Shown one piece after another: positions 36,189 to 44,725 of a stretch of 64,000 bases of DNA (within the stretch, counting starts at the first letter, position 1; each line of letters opens with the position of its first letter). Source of the stretch: Timaviella obliquedivisa GSE-PSE-MK23-08B (lineage in GTDB: Bacteria > Cyanobacteriota > Cyanobacteriia > Elainellales > Elainellaceae); NCBI GenBank assembly GCA_019358855.1, contig JAHHII010000001.1:558001-622000 (forward strand), written 5' to 3'. Both the position numbers and the translations under genes were made by a program. The notes under the pieces are model-generated. The model was not told the origin of the DNA. It ran no database searches and saw only the letters and a list, made by a program, of their open reading frames with translations.

Positions 36189-36416
36189 TTAGTCCTTCGT
36201 CCTATCCAAATACTGGCTTTCCATTAAAAATATCCCCCTAGAAAACTTCACGCCCCAATATCCGCCCGGACGACGATCCATGACAACACCGCTCTCTCCT
36301 AGAGTCAGCACATTGGGAGGACGCAACATTGGCATCGGATCGGCAGTTTTGACGTAAGGCGGCAGAGAAATGAGAATAACGCGATCGCCCACTGAAAATT
36401 CTTTGACTTCAGACAT
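36189..36416 (-). CDS. sipA: SipA, NblS-interacting protein (DUF3148)
   Basis: A 75-aa SH3-like protein. FSVGDRVILISLPPYVKTAD, PMPMLRPPNVL and RPGGYWGVKFSRG match SipA, which binds the sensor kinase NblS and modulates its signalling in light and nutrient stress. It is a good marker of the cyanobacterial origin. nblS is not nearby. It is convergent with crcB with a 12-bp gap. Confidence 0.88.
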   Translation of the reverse strand: MSEVKEFSVGDRVILISLPPYVKTADPMPMLRPPNVLTLGESGVVMDRRPGGYWGVKFSRGIFLMESQYLDRTKD

Positions 36417-36448
36417 AATGCTGCTCTGTAAGGCTGCTTTTAATCTAT

Positions 36449-36922
36449 CTAATCAACTAGATCCCACGGATCGCACCGAATTTCAACCAAAAACCCATCT
36501 GGGTCATAAAAATAAACTCCTCGTCCTGTTGGGCGGCTCACAGGCCCATGATCAATAGGAATCTGATTTTGACGAATCACCTCTACCGCTTGTTCAAACA
36601 TCTGTGGCTCAATATCAAATGCTAAATGCCCGGCGCGCGTGAACTCTCGCCCCGGATCAGCATCAGGCGGCAGTAAATCTGGCTTCCAAAACAAATCCAA
36701 AATCGTTCCATCAGGCGTGATGAAATTCGCCACTTTTCCCGACTCAAATAACAGCTTCAGCGTTGAAGGGACTTCTTCTGCCGTCAGTTCCCGCAACCCC
36801 AAAACCACTCCATAAAAATGACGCGAAGCATCCATGTCCTTCACATGCAGCGCTACATGGTGAACTCGCCGCAGCATTCCCGGCATCAACACTTGAGCAG
36901 TTTGATTATCACCAGAAATCAT
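36449..36922 (-). CDS. VOC/glyoxalase-fold protein
   Basis: A 157-aa protein with paired beta-alpha-beta modules. RVHHVALHVKDMDASRHFY begins the first, HLAFDIEPQMFEQ and GVYFYDPDGFLVEIR form the second. The candidate metal ligands His, His and Glu are kept. The ATG at 36922 has TGGAG 7 nt upstream and is preferred to the GTG at 36925. The substrate is unknown. Confidence 0.85.
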   Translation of the reverse strand: MISGDNQTAQVLMPGMLRRVHHVALHVKDMDASRHFYGVVLGLRELTAEEVPSTLKLLFESGKVANFITPDGTILDLFWKPDLLPPDADPGREFTRAGHLAFDIEPQMFEQAVEVIRQNQIPIDHGPVSRPTGRGVYFYDPDGFLVEIRCDPWDLVD

Positions 36923-36994
36923 CACAAATCTCCAGGATTCAGAAGCAGAAAACCTTCTCTCACCATACCCCAGAGATGACCAACCCAGACACTT

Positions 36995-37987
36995 TTACTC
37001 TCTAATCCTGCCGTCTGGCATCATTGTTCTCAGAAAAATCGTCCCTGCTAAATTGGCGCTACTCATCTCTGCCCGAATCAAGCTAGCATGGGTCAAGTCT
37101 GCATCCATCAAATTTGCCCTTGCCAAGTAAGCATCTGTTAGGTTTGCCTCTTGCAAAATTGCCTCCCACAAATTTGCTCGGCTCAAATCTGCCCGCACCA
37201 AACTGCACGCCGTCAAATCTGCCCGGACTAAATGCGCCTTGCCCAGCTTTGCATCCGGCAACATTGCCCCCCGTAGATTTGCCGCCGTCAGGTCTGCCTC
37301 CACCAAGTTCGCCCGTTCAAACTTAGTGTTCGTCAAATTTGCTCCGCGCAACCTGGCATGGGTCAAATTCGCTTCTGTTAAGAACGCCCCCTTCAAGTTA
37401 GCCTCACTCAAATCTGCGCCTCGCAAATCTGCGCCTCGTAGCGTTGCTTCACTTAAGTTGGCTCCTCGTAAGTCTACCTTTGCCAAATCTGCCCCAGTCA
37501 GGTTTGCCCCGCGTAGATCTGCCTTGCGCAACGTTGCCCCGCGCAAATTAACGCTGTACCCCTGGTTTTCCTCTCGCAGGTTTGCACCTCGTAAGCAGGC
37601 TCCTGTGAGGTTTGCGCCTGCCAGGTTGGTATTGCGCAAGTCTGCCTCAATCAAATTAGCATCCAACAAATTTGCTAGGGTCAAGTTAGCACTCCGTAAA
37701 TCTGCGCCCTGAAACGTTGTCCCATGCAGATCTGCATCTTGCAAATTGGCACCCACTAAGTCTGCCTGACTAAAGTTTGCGCCGCTCAATTTAGCGGTTG
37801 CCAAGTTGGCTTTGCCCAGCTTTGCCCGATTGAGATAAGCCCAGATTAAATTGGCGCTGTGCAAATCTGCGTTTGCTAAATTAATACCAATTAAGTCAGC
37901 CCTCGACAGGTTTACCCCTGTTAATTTTTCTCCCCTAAAGTCGGTCTTGCCTGCTCTGTAAAGGTTCAGAATTTCTTGTGCTTGCAT
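36995..37987 (-). CDS. Pentapeptide-repeat protein
   Basis: A 330-aa protein made almost wholly of A(D/N)LxxAxL-type pentapeptide repeats from residue 22 to 315, predicted to fold as a right-handed quadrilateral beta-helix. There is no signal peptide or membrane segment. The only break is an insert near residue 135 (REENQGYSVNLRG). Such proteins are numerous in cyanobacteria; function is unknown. Confidence 0.92.
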   Translation of the reverse strand: MQAQEILNLYRAGKTDFRGEKLTGVNLSRADLIGINLANADLHSANLIWAYLNRAKLGKANLATAKLSGANFSQADLVGANLQDADLHGTTFQGADLRSANLTLANLLDANLIEADLRNTNLAGANLTGACLRGANLREENQGYSVNLRGATLRKADLRGANLTGADLAKVDLRGANLSEATLRGADLRGADLSEANLKGAFLTEANLTHARLRGANLTNTKFERANLVEADLTAANLRGAMLPDAKLGKAHLVRADLTACSLVRADLSRANLWEAILQEANLTDAYLARANLMDADLTHASLIRAEMSSANLAGTIFLRTMMPDGRIRE

Positions 37988-38031
37988 GACAATTACCGTT
38001 TTTGATGAGCGAGAACTTAGTTAGAGATTGA

Positions 38032-39234
38032 TTAGTTAGAGATTGAATTGGTGAGGACGATCGCCCCTTCAGCACTTTCATCGTCGCCATCTGTTCTGGG
38101 TGCAGTTGGGTTAGCCGCGATCGCTTGACTTCCTATGAATGCTGTTGCGTCCTCTAAAACTTTTGCCGCCTTTACCACGGTTGCCCAACTGCTCGGTAGA
38201 TGAGCATAGAACGGCTTAACAGCCCGCAGAATTACATGAGCAGCTTGCACACAGTCCTCAGCGTCTTCCATATTTCTCGCTACTGCTAGCAGTTGCACCT
38301 GCACCTCCGACAGCTTATAGGTCTCAAGCATCGCTCGCAGCAAGTCATCTAGGGTTTGGATTTTAACCATCGACTCTTGTTCGGCAGAATGAGAGAAAGG
38401 TTGGTGCAGTAAGGAAAACAGCACAATCTTTGCCCGATAGGGATTGGTGTATCGCATAATTTCCAATCTCAGGTCGAACAAATTGGAGAGGTCTGCGGCT
38501 TGAGATGGAACAGACTGACTGGTTTCCTGAGTTTCGGCAACAGCAGGTAGAGAAGTTGCCCCTCTCTCAGGCAAGGTTGTTCTAATCTCAGTCATAGCCT
38601 CAGGGTAAAGCGGCTGAAAAGCAGTGCTAATTTCGTTAGAGGCAAGGGCGTACTCAGCCCGCTTGCTCAGGGTATTAACCAGACTTTCTAAAACAGCCTG
38701 AAGCGTGATTAAGCTAGGAGTTAGCCCATGTAAATCTCGAACCAGATCGGCTAGATTAACTTGAGCCAGTTGGGCTGGATCAGTGACCCAATTGCCCTTA
38801 CAAGCTAGAAATAGAAGCTTTTTGATTCGATCGCTCCTCACATTTTGTTCTAACCGTTGGGCGATCGCTCTATACATAGTTTCGCTTGCCAATCCTGGCT
38901 GCGTTCCCATATTGGGATAAAGCCGACCAACACGGCTGATGATAACGTTCGACACGAGGGTATATTCTGCTGCCTTACTCAAGCTATGAACCGCAAAGTC
39001 TAACCGCGATTGAAGCTGTTCAACAGTGGGGGCGATCGCTCGTAAGTCTTGCAGCAAATTGAGTAGGCTAACTTGATCAAGGCGCTGGCGATCGCTCTCC
39101 CAAACCTGAGTGCAGCTGTAAATAAGAAGTTTTTTGATCCGAACCAGATTTTGCTCCTGTGCCAAATCTTGCGCAACTTCATTAAAAGGGAGCGGCATTA
39201 CAAGCAATTCTACAGAAGAAGCACCAGGAATCAT
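38032..39234 (-). CDS. Unrecognised protein with three internal repeats
   Basis: A 400-aa protein of a family I do not recognise. Three copies of a helical module of about 75 residues are visible: 33-106 (IKKLLIYSCTQVW...LYP), 137-210 (IKKLLFLACKGNW...LYP) and a more diverged one at 268-343 (AKIVLFSLLHQPF...KPFY). A polar linker rich in Ser, Gln and Glu separates the second and third. It has no membrane segments. The start could be 39234 or the ATG at 39198. It lies 44 bp before the pentapeptide-repeat gene on the same strand. Confidence 0.65.
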   Translation of the reverse strand: MIPGASSVELLVMPLPFNEVAQDLAQEQNLVRIKKLLIYSCTQVWESDRQRLDQVSLLNLLQDLRAIAPTVEQLQSRLDFAVHSLSKAAEYTLVSNVIISRVGRLYPNMGTQPGLASETMYRAIAQRLEQNVRSDRIKKLLFLACKGNWVTDPAQLAQVNLADLVRDLHGLTPSLITLQAVLESLVNTLSKRAEYALASNEISTAFQPLYPEAMTEIRTTLPERGATSLPAVAETQETSQSVPSQAADLSNLFDLRLEIMRYTNPYRAKIVLFSLLHQPFSHSAEQESMVKIQTLDDLLRAMLETYKLSEVQVQLLAVARNMEDAEDCVQAAHVILRAVKPFYAHLPSSWATVVKAAKVLEDATAFIGSQAIAANPTAPRTDGDDESAEGAIVLTNSISN

Positions 39235-39398
39235 GGGGTTTTGAGAACAGATAGCTTTGCAGCTAGAGTTCCCAATTCAATAGAAGTCATTCTTAAAAGC
39301 TAGAAAAACATTCAATGAAGACAATTTTTAGGCAAAATTGCTCTATTCGCCCATAAACCTTCCCCTCAAGCGTCACGCTGCTTCTCTCTACAACATCC

Positions 39399-40742
39399 CT
39401 ACCGCAAACGAGATGCAACATACCTCTGCAAAGAGAAAATCCGATGCGATTCTACATCATCTCTCAGGTACTGAGGTTCGCTTGAGCCTTGCATATTAAC
39501 CAAACTGTACTCAACATTCTCTGAGTAAATAGTTGAAATAATTGTAAAAAGTTCTAAAAATTGAATTACCCATACACAATCTTCTTCCTGATAGTCCTCG
39601 TAGCATCTGACGACATTAGCAATACAAACCTCTATATGAGTCTTGACGTAGCGACAAATTAAAGTGAGCTTTAGCAGCAAAATCACCAGCATTAGTGGAC
39701 TCTGCTGCAAACTCAAAAAACTAAATAAACTCGATAACTCTCCATTTCTGTCAGCGGTTAAGCTCTCAGCCAACCGTTTTACAGTCCTCAGCAACAGAGC
39801 CTCATCAATCCTCTTATCGTGATAGTTGACATAAAGAGTCTCAAGTTGGGCAGCAAGAATCCCTTTGATTCTTTTAGAGAATTCATCTAACTCAATGCCA
39901 AAAAACAAATATTCCAACAGACTTTTCTTAAATACCTCGTAGTCTAGGTCTTGTGTTTGCTGCAAAAAAATCTTAGCCAGGTTGGGATAACTATAAGTTC
40001 CACGCTTAATCACAACTGTTTTAATTAGTCGTAAAACCTCATCGCCCAAAGATGTTGGATTTTTGAGTCCTTTAAGTTTGACCCGACCCGATTCAGACCG
40101 AGCAGTATACATTGCCAACTCAAATTTAAATTGGTCTTTTAACTGCCGAGAGACTTTTTGGGCAAACTGACGTTGCTCCAAAGGGTTATTCAAATTAGCA
40201 TACTGCGATGCCAAAAGATAAGGCGTGTAGCGCTGACTCCAATGCCAAGTTCTCCCATCTTCACAGCGCGTAGTTACCAGCTTAAGCGTCTCAAAATCTG
40301 AGCTAGCGATAAAACTTCTAATCCAATTTCTCAGCCGCCCTAAAATTAAAGCGTCCGTCTTTTCATAAAGACTAGACTCATCAAATAGGTGAATTAAACG
40401 AGAAATGTAGCTATGGTTCCTAGAGATATTCCAGTTATTGATTAAGATATAGCAACATCTTCTTAAAAGATTATCAAATTCTGACTTTTGATTTTTTAGA
40501 ATAATTTCTGTCAAGCACTCTAGCGCAAATTCATCTGCGTCAGCCTGTCGTATAAATAGCTCCTGGAATTCAGATAGAACTGCTTCGGGTGACCATGTTT
40601 TGACAATGAAGATTAAAAACTCGCAAATAGCTTCTTGCGGTGAGACGATTCCTTGCGGGTATCTTGAAGATACAATCCACTTCTGTTTGGTCGAGAGGTT
40701 GGGAAGATGCCCAGAGGTTAATCTATTGTCGATCATAGTCAT
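39399..40742 (-). CDS. Unrecognised large helical protein
   Basis: A 447-aa, Leu/Arg/Lys-rich, mostly helical protein without signal peptide. One hydrophobic stretch (about 345-365, PLMLVILLLKLTLICRYV) could be buried or membrane-associated. I know no motif in it. Codon use and the long open frame support a real gene. The start is the ATG at 40742. Confidence 0.65.
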   Translation of the reverse strand: MTMIDNRLTSGHLPNLSTKQKWIVSSRYPQGIVSPQEAICEFLIFIVKTWSPEAVLSEFQELFIRQADADEFALECLTEIILKNQKSEFDNLLRRCCYILINNWNISRNHSYISRLIHLFDESSLYEKTDALILGRLRNWIRSFIASSDFETLKLVTTRCEDGRTWHWSQRYTPYLLASQYANLNNPLEQRQFAQKVSRQLKDQFKFELAMYTARSESGRVKLKGLKNPTSLGDEVLRLIKTVVIKRGTYSYPNLAKIFLQQTQDLDYEVFKKSLLEYLFFGIELDEFSKRIKGILAAQLETLYVNYHDKRIDEALLLRTVKRLAESLTADRNGELSSLFSFLSLQQSPLMLVILLLKLTLICRYVKTHIEVCIANVVRCYEDYQEEDCVWVIQFLELFTIISTIYSENVEYSLVNMQGSSEPQYLRDDVESHRIFSLQRYVASRLR

Positions 40743-41065
40743 GTTCCCCGTACTTTTTAACCTAGGAGTTTTCAGGATGAACTCAGTAGTAGTCCTAAGT
40801 AAATCGTAGCTAAGAGTAAGATTTTATACGTATACGACACAGGATCTTTATCATTTTATGGACGAAAACTTTATAGTACTGACCATACAGGCTGATATTG
40901 AAGCAGAGAGACATAAATCTTCATGCCCTTGCAGTTAACAACTTGCAGGTATTTACACGTTAGTTCTAAAAAACTTGTAGATATGTTTCTTAAAAGTAGT
41001 CCTTTGCAACAGGTCTACAAGTGCGGTATCGCAAGGCGATCGCCCCCTCAAAGTAGCAGGGTAGG
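40743..41065. other. Intergenic region without a recognisable gene
   Basis: These 323 bp upstream of the 447-aa gene are AT-rich at 40800-40900 and should contain its promoter. I see no RNA gene or strong terminator; a short frame (40923-41186) overlaps the Uma2 gene and is a shadow. Confidence 0.45.
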
Positions 41066-41623
41066 CTACTCTTCATCCACTTCATCAAACTCTGGTGACC
41101 ACAAATCATCCACTCGAACTTCCCAACCTGGTAAGAGGTCAGGGATAGACAGCACATCCCCATCCTGTAATGTGACAGGGTCTTGACCCATGCGGCGGAT
41201 CTCAATCCAGCGTTGCTCCGGGTGAATCAAAATCCCAACTGTTGTCCCTTGAGATAGGAAGCTATCAATTTTCTCACGTAGTTTCTTAAGGCTGTCAGTT
41301 GGAGACTTCACCTCAAACATTAAATCAGGAGCGAGTTCGGCAAAACCCCGTGGGCTTGTTCGCAGTCGTTGCGCCAAAACAAACGAAACATCAGGGGCAC
41401 GCACATCAGAATTCGGAAGGATAAAACCCGCATTAGAACCTGTTACTCTTCCTAAACGGTTCTTATCAACGTGCTCAAATAGCTTGCTAGAAATGCGAGT
41501 TGTTATTTCTTCTGACTCGTAGCCAGATGGACTCATGACAATCACTTCCCCATCGACTAATTCCATTCGATAGTCAGGGCTTAGCTCTTGCAGTTTCTCT
41601 AAGTCTTTGACAGTGAGTTGCAT
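41066..41623 (-). CDS. Uma2 family endonuclease-like protein
   Basis: A 185-aa protein of the Uma2 (DUF820) family, abundant in cyanobacteria, with a PD-(D/E)xK-like fold. YRMELVDGEVIVMSPSG, then DVRAPDVSFV and PDLMFEVKSPTDS carry the Asp and Glu-x-Lys residues. The physiological role is unknown. It is the last host gene before the integrated element; its start is 28 bp from the attachment site. Confidence 0.88.
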   Translation of the reverse strand: MQLTVKDLEKLQELSPDYRMELVDGEVIVMSPSGYESEEITTRISSKLFEHVDKNRLGRVTGSNAGFILPNSDVRAPDVSFVLAQRLRTSPRGFAELAPDLMFEVKSPTDSLKKLREKIDSFLSQGTTVGILIHPEQRWIEIRRMGQDPVTLQDGDVLSIPDLLPGWEVRVDDLWSPEFDEVDEE

Positions 41624-41652
41624 AGAACCTCCACAGCTATCCTTTCCCCTAA

Positions 41653-41708
41653 TGGGGGCGGAGAGACTCGAACTCTCACGACCTTGCGGTCAACGGATTT
41701 TAAGTCCC
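41653..41708 (-). other. 3' half of tRNA-Leu(UAA): attachment site at the left end
   Basis: On the minus strand, the anticodon loop CTTAAAA (41704-41698), a long variable arm (GACC...GGTC), the T arm GAGAG-TTCGAGT-CTCTC and the acceptor strand CGCCCCC-A are intact; CCA is not encoded. The 5' side is not a tRNA: the anticodon stem is already mismatched and no D arm follows. This is the remnant left when an element integrates in the 3' part of a tRNA gene. The intact gene should lie at the far right end. Confidence 0.85.
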
Positions 41709-41826
41709 TAGACCGCCGTTCTGAAAAGCTTGCTAGATATGCCTTTCAGGACTAACCCATCGGTAATTGCCTAAATTCTAGCCTAAAAACTGGGTTAGAT
41801 CCCCTCAATGAGGGCAAAATTCTGGC

Positions 41827-42531
41827 TTAAAATCCATAGTCCCATCTTGCTTCGTAGCCCCGTGCATCAAGATGGGTAAAAACAGATGAACTAGCCAGCC
41901 CGCCTCGATCGCCCCACCAAGGGCTTAACCTATCATAAATGTCATAAGGGCTGACCCCATCTATCACAAAATCAACGGCATCCCCCCACATGTGGCGAGA
42001 CTGGGAAGCCCCCCCTACCGATGCATTAGTTCTAGGATCTCTGTACCAAGAATTAATTTTTATGGGAGCATTGCCTAACTTTTCTCTCACAAGTTCTAGA
42101 GATTTGGCGATCCGAATGATGCCCTCAATGACTGCCACGTCTTGGACTTGCCTAGTCCCCCCGTGTGTCGCTTCTCCCCATGTGAAATTCCCACCGGGAA
42201 GGATTGATTGATTCCCATAGAATTTAGACCTGTTACCAGGGAGAACGATAATAGCTCCCCTTGCCTTCGCAGTTGGATTCTTATCACTGGGTTTATTGCC
42301 AGGTTCTAACCCTTCCATTTTTATGTCAGGTGAATAGACTAACCAGGTATTTCTCCCCTTAAACATGCGATCGAAAGTAACTTGAATAAATAGACCCACA
42401 TTAGGTTTATAGGCTTTAACTCCAACCATTAACGCTTTCGGAACAGTGCAGAAATAATCCTCTGTCAGATCACTAATAGCTTTAGGCTGGAGCCGAAGGA
42501 AGGAACTTTTGACAAATTGGATTGTGATCAT
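41827..42531 (-). CDS. Peptidase M15-type endolysin
   Basis: A 234-aa protein. The C-terminal half is a Peptidase_M15 (D,D-carboxypeptidase/endopeptidase) domain: SRHMWGDAVDF gives zinc ligands His180 and Asp187, and FTHLD gives His220. The N-terminal 120 residues are an unassigned beta-rich region and may bind cell wall. There is no signal peptide, as expected for an endolysin released by a holin. It is the last gene of the leftward virion-like operon, 15 bp after a one-TM protein, which fits a lysis cassette. Confidence 0.85.
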   Translation of the reverse strand: MITIQFVKSSFLRLQPKAISDLTEDYFCTVPKALMVGVKAYKPNVGLFIQVTFDRMFKGRNTWLVYSPDIKMEGLEPGNKPSDKNPTAKARGAIIVLPGNRSKFYGNQSILPGGNFTWGEATHGGTRQVQDVAVIEGIIRIAKSLELVREKLGNAPIKINSWYRDPRTNASVGGASQSRHMWGDAVDFVIDGVSPYDIYDRLSPWWGDRGGLASSSVFTHLDARGYEARWDYGF

Positions 42532-42546
42532 AAGTCAGGTTCAGTC

Positions 42547-42855
42547 CTATTCCCTAGTCTCGTAAGAAGTCGTTTTAGATAGGTAATGATCAATGTGCTT
42601 AACCTGCTTTTCAATTGATACGACTTCTGTTCTAATTCGTTCACTGAAATGAGAGAATTTTTCTTTGAAACCGTTATGGGATAGGCTTTGCACATCTTGC
42701 AAGTTTGAGATCTGAAGGTCTTTTTTCTCAAGGTCATGTCGTAGCAATAGCATTTCACTATTGACCTTGATGAGAATTACCCGCCATAAAATAGTGCCAA
42801 CTGTGACAGAGCAACCGATCGCCCCAAAAATGAAGCCCGTTATATCACTGTTCAT
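42547..42855 (-). CDS. One-TM coiled-coil protein (holin/spanin-like)
   Basis: A 102-aa protein. A short N-terminus, one membrane segment (residues 7-30, GFIFGAIGCSVTVGTILWRV) and a charged coiled coil with heptads (LLLRHDLEKKDLQISNLQDV) to the end. Size, topology and position just before the endolysin fit a holin-like or spanin-like protein; this is inference from context. Its ATG overlaps the previous stop (ATGA). Confidence 0.65.
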   Translation of the reverse strand: MNSDITGFIFGAIGCSVTVGTILWRVILIKVNSEMLLLRHDLEKKDLQISNLQDVQSLSHNGFKEKFSHFSERIRTEVVSIEKQVKHIDHYLSKTTSYETRE

Positions 42856-43151
42856 ACATCTAGCGCCCCTTCCATTTCTGGAATAGACTTAGCCTCTAGA
42901 TAGCCCAAACTGCGGATCGTTACCAAAATTTTCACCTTGGCATCGTCCGGCACCTCCGGATCAATCTCCACAAGGTAGGGAAGATTTTTGATCGGTTCCT
43001 TGCCCTCCTGGAAGGCTTGTTGAGATGCATACCCATTGAGAGCCAACCTCACTGAAAGAGGTTCATTGATGCTCCAATGTAATTCGCTCAACCTCCAGTA
43101 ACCCTTCTCACTGGTTAACCCATGAATCTCTATCGGTGCTTGTAATCCCAT
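42852..43151 (-). CDS. Small virion-operon protein of unknown function
   Basis: A 99-aa soluble beta-rich protein (MGLQAPIEIHGLTSEKGYWR). Its ATG at 43151 overlaps the stop of the fibre-like gene in a TAATG, and its own stop overlaps the next start, so it is translationally coupled on both sides. A longer start at 43187 lies inside the upstream gene and is not preferred. It may be a fibre chaperone or assembly factor, by position only. Confidence 0.7.
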   Translation of the reverse strand: MGLQAPIEIHGLTSEKGYWRLSELHWSINEPLSVRLALNGYASQQAFQEGKEPIKNLPYLVEIDPEVPDDAKVKILVTIRSLGYLEAKSIPEMEGALDV

Positions 43152-44026
43152 TACCAAACCTCCGTTAATTGCACTGAGGCTACCCATTTGATGGTTTTCC
43201 CAGCATCCCCTTTAACCTGAATTTTCAGCCCTCCGTTCACCGTGTCAGCCGTTACGGTCGGTGTCCAGTTCGTGCCATTGCCCAGCGACGATCGCCGGGT
43301 TCCCGTGGCAGTTTGTAAAACAGTGCTTGCCGCTGCCGCCCCTCGGTAGAGTGCCCCTGAACCAAGCCAGTAAATAAATTCAGGCGTTGCCGCTGTGCTG
43401 TGACCTACCAAGGAAATTTCATAGCCTGCTGACGAATTGGCATGAATTAGAACCCTCTGAGGGGTAACTATCTCCGTTAATGTGGCATCAGTGGTTTGAG
43501 CCGTTAGGGTGATCCGGTTGGCATTAGCAGCAAGCGCCGTCATCAATGCTGCGGTTGTCACCTTGTCAGCCAGCGCCGCTGTTAAATCTGAGGTCTTCAC
43601 TCTGTCAGCCAGCGCCACCAGCAATTCTGTAGAGTCTACATACTGGCTATGCGCTGTTAGGTCAGCCTCATGATCATCAATTGCTAGCGATAGCAATGTT
43701 GGTTCATTAGTCGGATCTACCGCTTCAAAAACGTCGATGGCTACAGTCCATGAAGTTGTAGAAAACGTGTTCAGTTTGAGAGCAAGCCGACGATAACCAA
43801 TAAGTTCATCAGGGCAAACGAAATCAATCAAATCATGCTGATTCTTAGGATTGATCCGGCGTGTATCTAACAGCTCGAAAGTCTCATTTAAGAACCCTTG
43901 ACTAACTAGACCTCTAGATTCTGGGTCAGATGTTAAATGCCGAAAACGGAACAACCGTCCTGCTAGTGGCGCGGTATATTGCCAGTTTTGAGTCAACGTA
44001 AATTCAGCAATCTGGTTCCAAGTCAT
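43151..44026 (-). CDS. Tail-fibre/receptor-binding-like protein
   Basis: A 291-aa protein in three parts. The N-terminus (1-115) is beta-rich (WNQIAEFTLTQNWQY). Residues 130-170 are an Ala-rich helical stalk with near repeats (LLVALADRVKTSDLTAALAD). The C-terminal beta domain ends GGLKIQVKGDAGKTIKWVAS, a pattern typical of the distal domains of phage tail fibres and spike-like virion proteins. The likely role is host binding. It overlaps the next gene upstream by four bases. Confidence 0.75.
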   Translation of the reverse strand: MTWNQIAEFTLTQNWQYTAPLAGRLFRFRHLTSDPESRGLVSQGFLNETFELLDTRRINPKNQHDLIDFVCPDELIGYRRLALKLNTFSTTSWTVAIDVFEAVDPTNEPTLLSLAIDDHEADLTAHSQYVDSTELLVALADRVKTSDLTAALADKVTTAALMTALAANANRITLTAQTTDATLTEIVTPQRVLIHANSSAGYEISLVGHSTAATPEFIYWLGSGALYRGAAAASTVLQTATGTRRSSLGNGTNWTPTVTADTVNGGLKIQVKGDAGKTIKWVASVQLTEVW

Positions 44027-44484
44027 AGCAAGCTATTCACCTTACCCTCAAGGCGTTGTAAGTCTTCCCTAATGAATTCAAGAGTTTCGGTGTCAGATGC
44101 CTCTGTACCGCTGTACTCCCAAATCGTGACCCGCATAGTTCGATGCCATTTGGGAACCTCAACCCGCAAACGGTATAGGGTTGAAAGCTTTGGAAACCTC
44201 ACCAATAGACCGCGATTGATGGGAATTGAGATTTGATTGGTATCAATCTGAACAAAATCAGTACTTGGTGCATCAATGATCATTTGCACCCGTACACCTA
44301 ACCGCCAATGTGCTAGAGCCTCTGACGAGTCAGTGGCAATCAGAAGCGTGTGAGAAGGAAAGAGCCGACTGATCACAAACGGGGGAATAGGGGTGTACCT
44401 GGTAGGTGTGATAGCTGAACCTTGGTAGCTCTGGTCATAGACCTTTTCCCAGTTGGCAGCATCTTGTAGTTGAAACTCTGGCAT
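44023..44484 (-). CDS. Virion-operon structural-like protein
   Basis: A 153-aa beta-rich protein with a short C-terminal coiled coil (IREDLQRLEGKVNSLL). No family recognised. Its stop overlaps the fibre-like gene's start (ATGA), so the two are probably made together and may form one complex, with the coiled coil as an oligomerisation point. Confidence 0.7.
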   Translation of the reverse strand: MPEFQLQDAANWEKVYDQSYQGSAITPTRYTPIPPFVISRLFPSHTLLIATDSSEALAHWRLGVRVQMIIDAPSTDFVQIDTNQISIPINRGLLVRFPKLSTLYRLRVEVPKWHRTMRVTIWEYSGTEASDTETLEFIREDLQRLEGKVNSLL

Positions 44485-44497
44485 TTTTCCCTATTCC

Positions 44498-44725
44498 CTA
44501 CTCTTCACCTTCCCAATCTTCATCCATATCCTCTAGTCGTTCGTCGTACTCGCCCCCCTCAAGGTAGTCTTGCAAATCGCCAGGTGAGGCAGGACGCATC
44601 ACGCCGCTACCAGGCTCTGCGATAAATGCAAACGTGTCATGCTTCACAGCCACGTCACGCCAATTCGGGGGAACTGCCGTCGAAAGCGTCAGGTCAAATA
44701 AAGGATTACCGGGAAGGATCAGCAT
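44498..44725 (-). CDS. Small acidic virion-operon protein
   Basis: A 75-aa protein, hydrophobic at the start (MLILPGNPLFDLTLSTAVPP) and strongly acidic at the end (DERLEDMDEDWEGEE). It starts in a TAATG overlap with the stop of the two-repeat protein. Function unknown; an acidic tail is common in small chaperones and DNA mimics. Confidence 0.7.
   Translation of the reverse strand: MLILPGNPLFDLTLSTAVPPNWRDVAVKHDTFAFIAEPGSGVMRPASPGDLQDYLEGGEYDERLEDMDEDWEGEE

Noticed and set aside
37239-37712. 157-codon ORF opposite the pentapeptide-repeat gene
   Set aside because: It is a mirror of the repetitive sequence, with regular SAP and KFA patterns caused by the repeat.
41640-41760. A complete tRNA-Leu gene at the attachment site
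   Set aside because: The 3' half is perfect but the anticodon stem is mismatched on its 5' side and there is no D arm or 5' acceptor strand.
43594-43636. Possible CRISPR-like short repeats in the fibre-like gene
   Set aside because: The near repeats encode the Ala-rich stalk of the protein, are in frame and have no spacers.
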